Source: Limobrevibacterium gyesilva (GTDB taxonomy: Bacteria; Pseudomonadota; Alphaproteobacteria; Acetobacterales; Acetobacteraceae). From it: a DNA stretch of 64,000 nt. Below the pieces are notes generated by a model. The model saw nothing but the letters and a program-made list of their open reading frames with translations. It had not been told where the DNA came from and ran no database searches. The stretch lies in assembly GCF_025989185.1 (NCBI RefSeq), contig NZ_JAPDNT010000019.1, positions 17,703-81,702 on the forward strand, in the 5' to 3' direction. Shown here piece after piece: positions 63,604-64,000 of this stretch; position 1 is the stretch's first letter; each line of letters opens with the position of its first letter. Made by a program: the position numbers and the translations under genes.

Positions 63604-64000
63604 TCAGGTCTCCGTTTCCTCTGCATCATGATGCGCTTCATGCGGCGCCGGGCGCTTCGGGCGCGCGGCAACCAGCATGAAGGCCGGAATATCGTCGCCG
63701 AATCCGACGACGGGCCGCCCCAGGTCATCGTCGCGCCGGCCGTGCCGATCGTCGCGCCGGTTCTCGTCGCGCGCGTGATCGTCACGCCGATGGTCGTCGC
63801 CCCGATGGTCGTCGCGACGCGGGCCGCGATCGGGGCGCGCTGCGGCCACCGGCTCGGGCGCCGCCTCGGCCGGCGCCGGGCGCGACCGTTCGGGTTTCGG
63901 CTCGCCGCGACGGCCGCGGTCGGACCGGGCGCGTTCAGGCCGGGCACGCTCGGGCCGCGCACGCTCAGGGGCTGCCTGCTCGGGGGCTGCCTGCTCGGTC
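63604..64000 (-). CDS. C-terminal tail of a probable DEAD-box RNA helicase (5'-truncated by window edge)
   Basis: A 131-codon open frame runs from the window edge to a stop at 63604, so only the C-terminus is seen. It is low complexity: [19 protein letters not shown], then Arg/Asp/His repeats ([18 protein letters not shown]), then the more conserved [19 protein letters not shown]. This composition and the D-x-PAFML end are typical of RhlE-type DEAD-box helicases in Alphaproteobacteria. No catalytic motif is in the window, so the assignment is tentative. A GTG at 63849 is a codon inside the tail, not a start. Confidence 0.55.
   Translation of the reverse strand, partial: TEQAAPEQAAPERARPERARPERARSDRGRRGEPKPERSRPAPAEAAPEPVAAARPDRGPRRDDHRGDDHRRDDHARDENRRDDRHGRRDDDLGRPVVGFGDDIPAFMLVAARPKRPAPHEAHHDAEETET

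Overview
This is a very GC-rich, gene-dense window from what looks like an alphaproteobacterium, probably in the Rhodospirillales/Acetobacteraceae range. The evidence is the codon bias, a DUF2852 protein, a SUF operon with SufU and SufT but no SufE, an Ldh-family oxidoreductase, Hint-domain secreted proteins, and a laterally mobile N-type ATPase. The taxon is an inference from gene content. I see no rRNA, tRNA, CRISPR array, transposase or phage gene.

Layout. 1-6.4 kb (minus): a complete-order N-ATPase operon atpDCQRBEFA(G), with gamma running off the window edge, under a candidate FNR-type promoter. 6.4-11.4 kb: an unusual locus with a ThiF(E1)-nitroreductase fusion, a PEP-CTERM surface protein and a PEP-CTERM/AHL-synthase-like N-acyltransferase, separated by long, partly AT-rich intergenic regions with operator-like palindromes. 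11.5-19.9 kb: a translationally coupled LivKHMGF-type ABC importer, a convergent TcuAB-type oxidoreductase pair and an amidohydrolase, together a likely uptake and catabolism unit. 19.8-22.1 kb: a serralysin-type zinc protease fused to a C-terminal Hint module.

22.3-33.9 kb: mixed metabolism, with a D-2-hydroxyacid dehydrogenase, a PfkB kinase, an orphan family-5 solute-binding protein, an SDR, a class III aminotransferase, an amidohydrolase remnant with a large internal in-frame deletion, a G3E GTPase, a TauE-like permease, a DUF169 protein, a TauD-like dioxygenase, a P1 peptidase and a CBS protein. 33.9-38.7 kb: a methyltransferase-GT2-small flippase operon divergent from a GT-C-like membrane protein and a DMT transporter, probably for envelope glycosylation. 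38.6-41.2 kb: an MBL hydrolase, a Nudix hydrolase and an Ldh-family dehydrogenase.

41.6-48.8 kb: a 1353-residue repeat protein ending in the same Hint module as the protease, three tandem palindromes, then an ADP-forming acyl-CoA synthetase and an SDR. 48.9-58.8 kb: a P1B-5-like metal ATPase with a C-terminal hemerythrin domain, divergent from an Rrf2 regulator and sufBCDSUTA, followed by cysE. This groups metal transport, Fe-S assembly and cysteine supply. 58.8-64 kb: a DMT transporter, a TetR regulator and a DUF2852 protein with related operator-like sites, then a minus-strand group of a probable DEAD-box helicase tail, a glutaryl-CoA dehydrogenase and a TrmA/RlmD-type RNA methyltransferase.

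Many genes overlap by 4 bp (ATGA), so operon assignments are strong. Two genes have no ATG/GTG/TTG start that keeps their conserved N-terminus and may start at CTG inside a CTGA overlap. The least explained parts are the ThiF-nitroreductase/acyltransferase/PEP-CTERM locus and the shared Hint C-terminal module.
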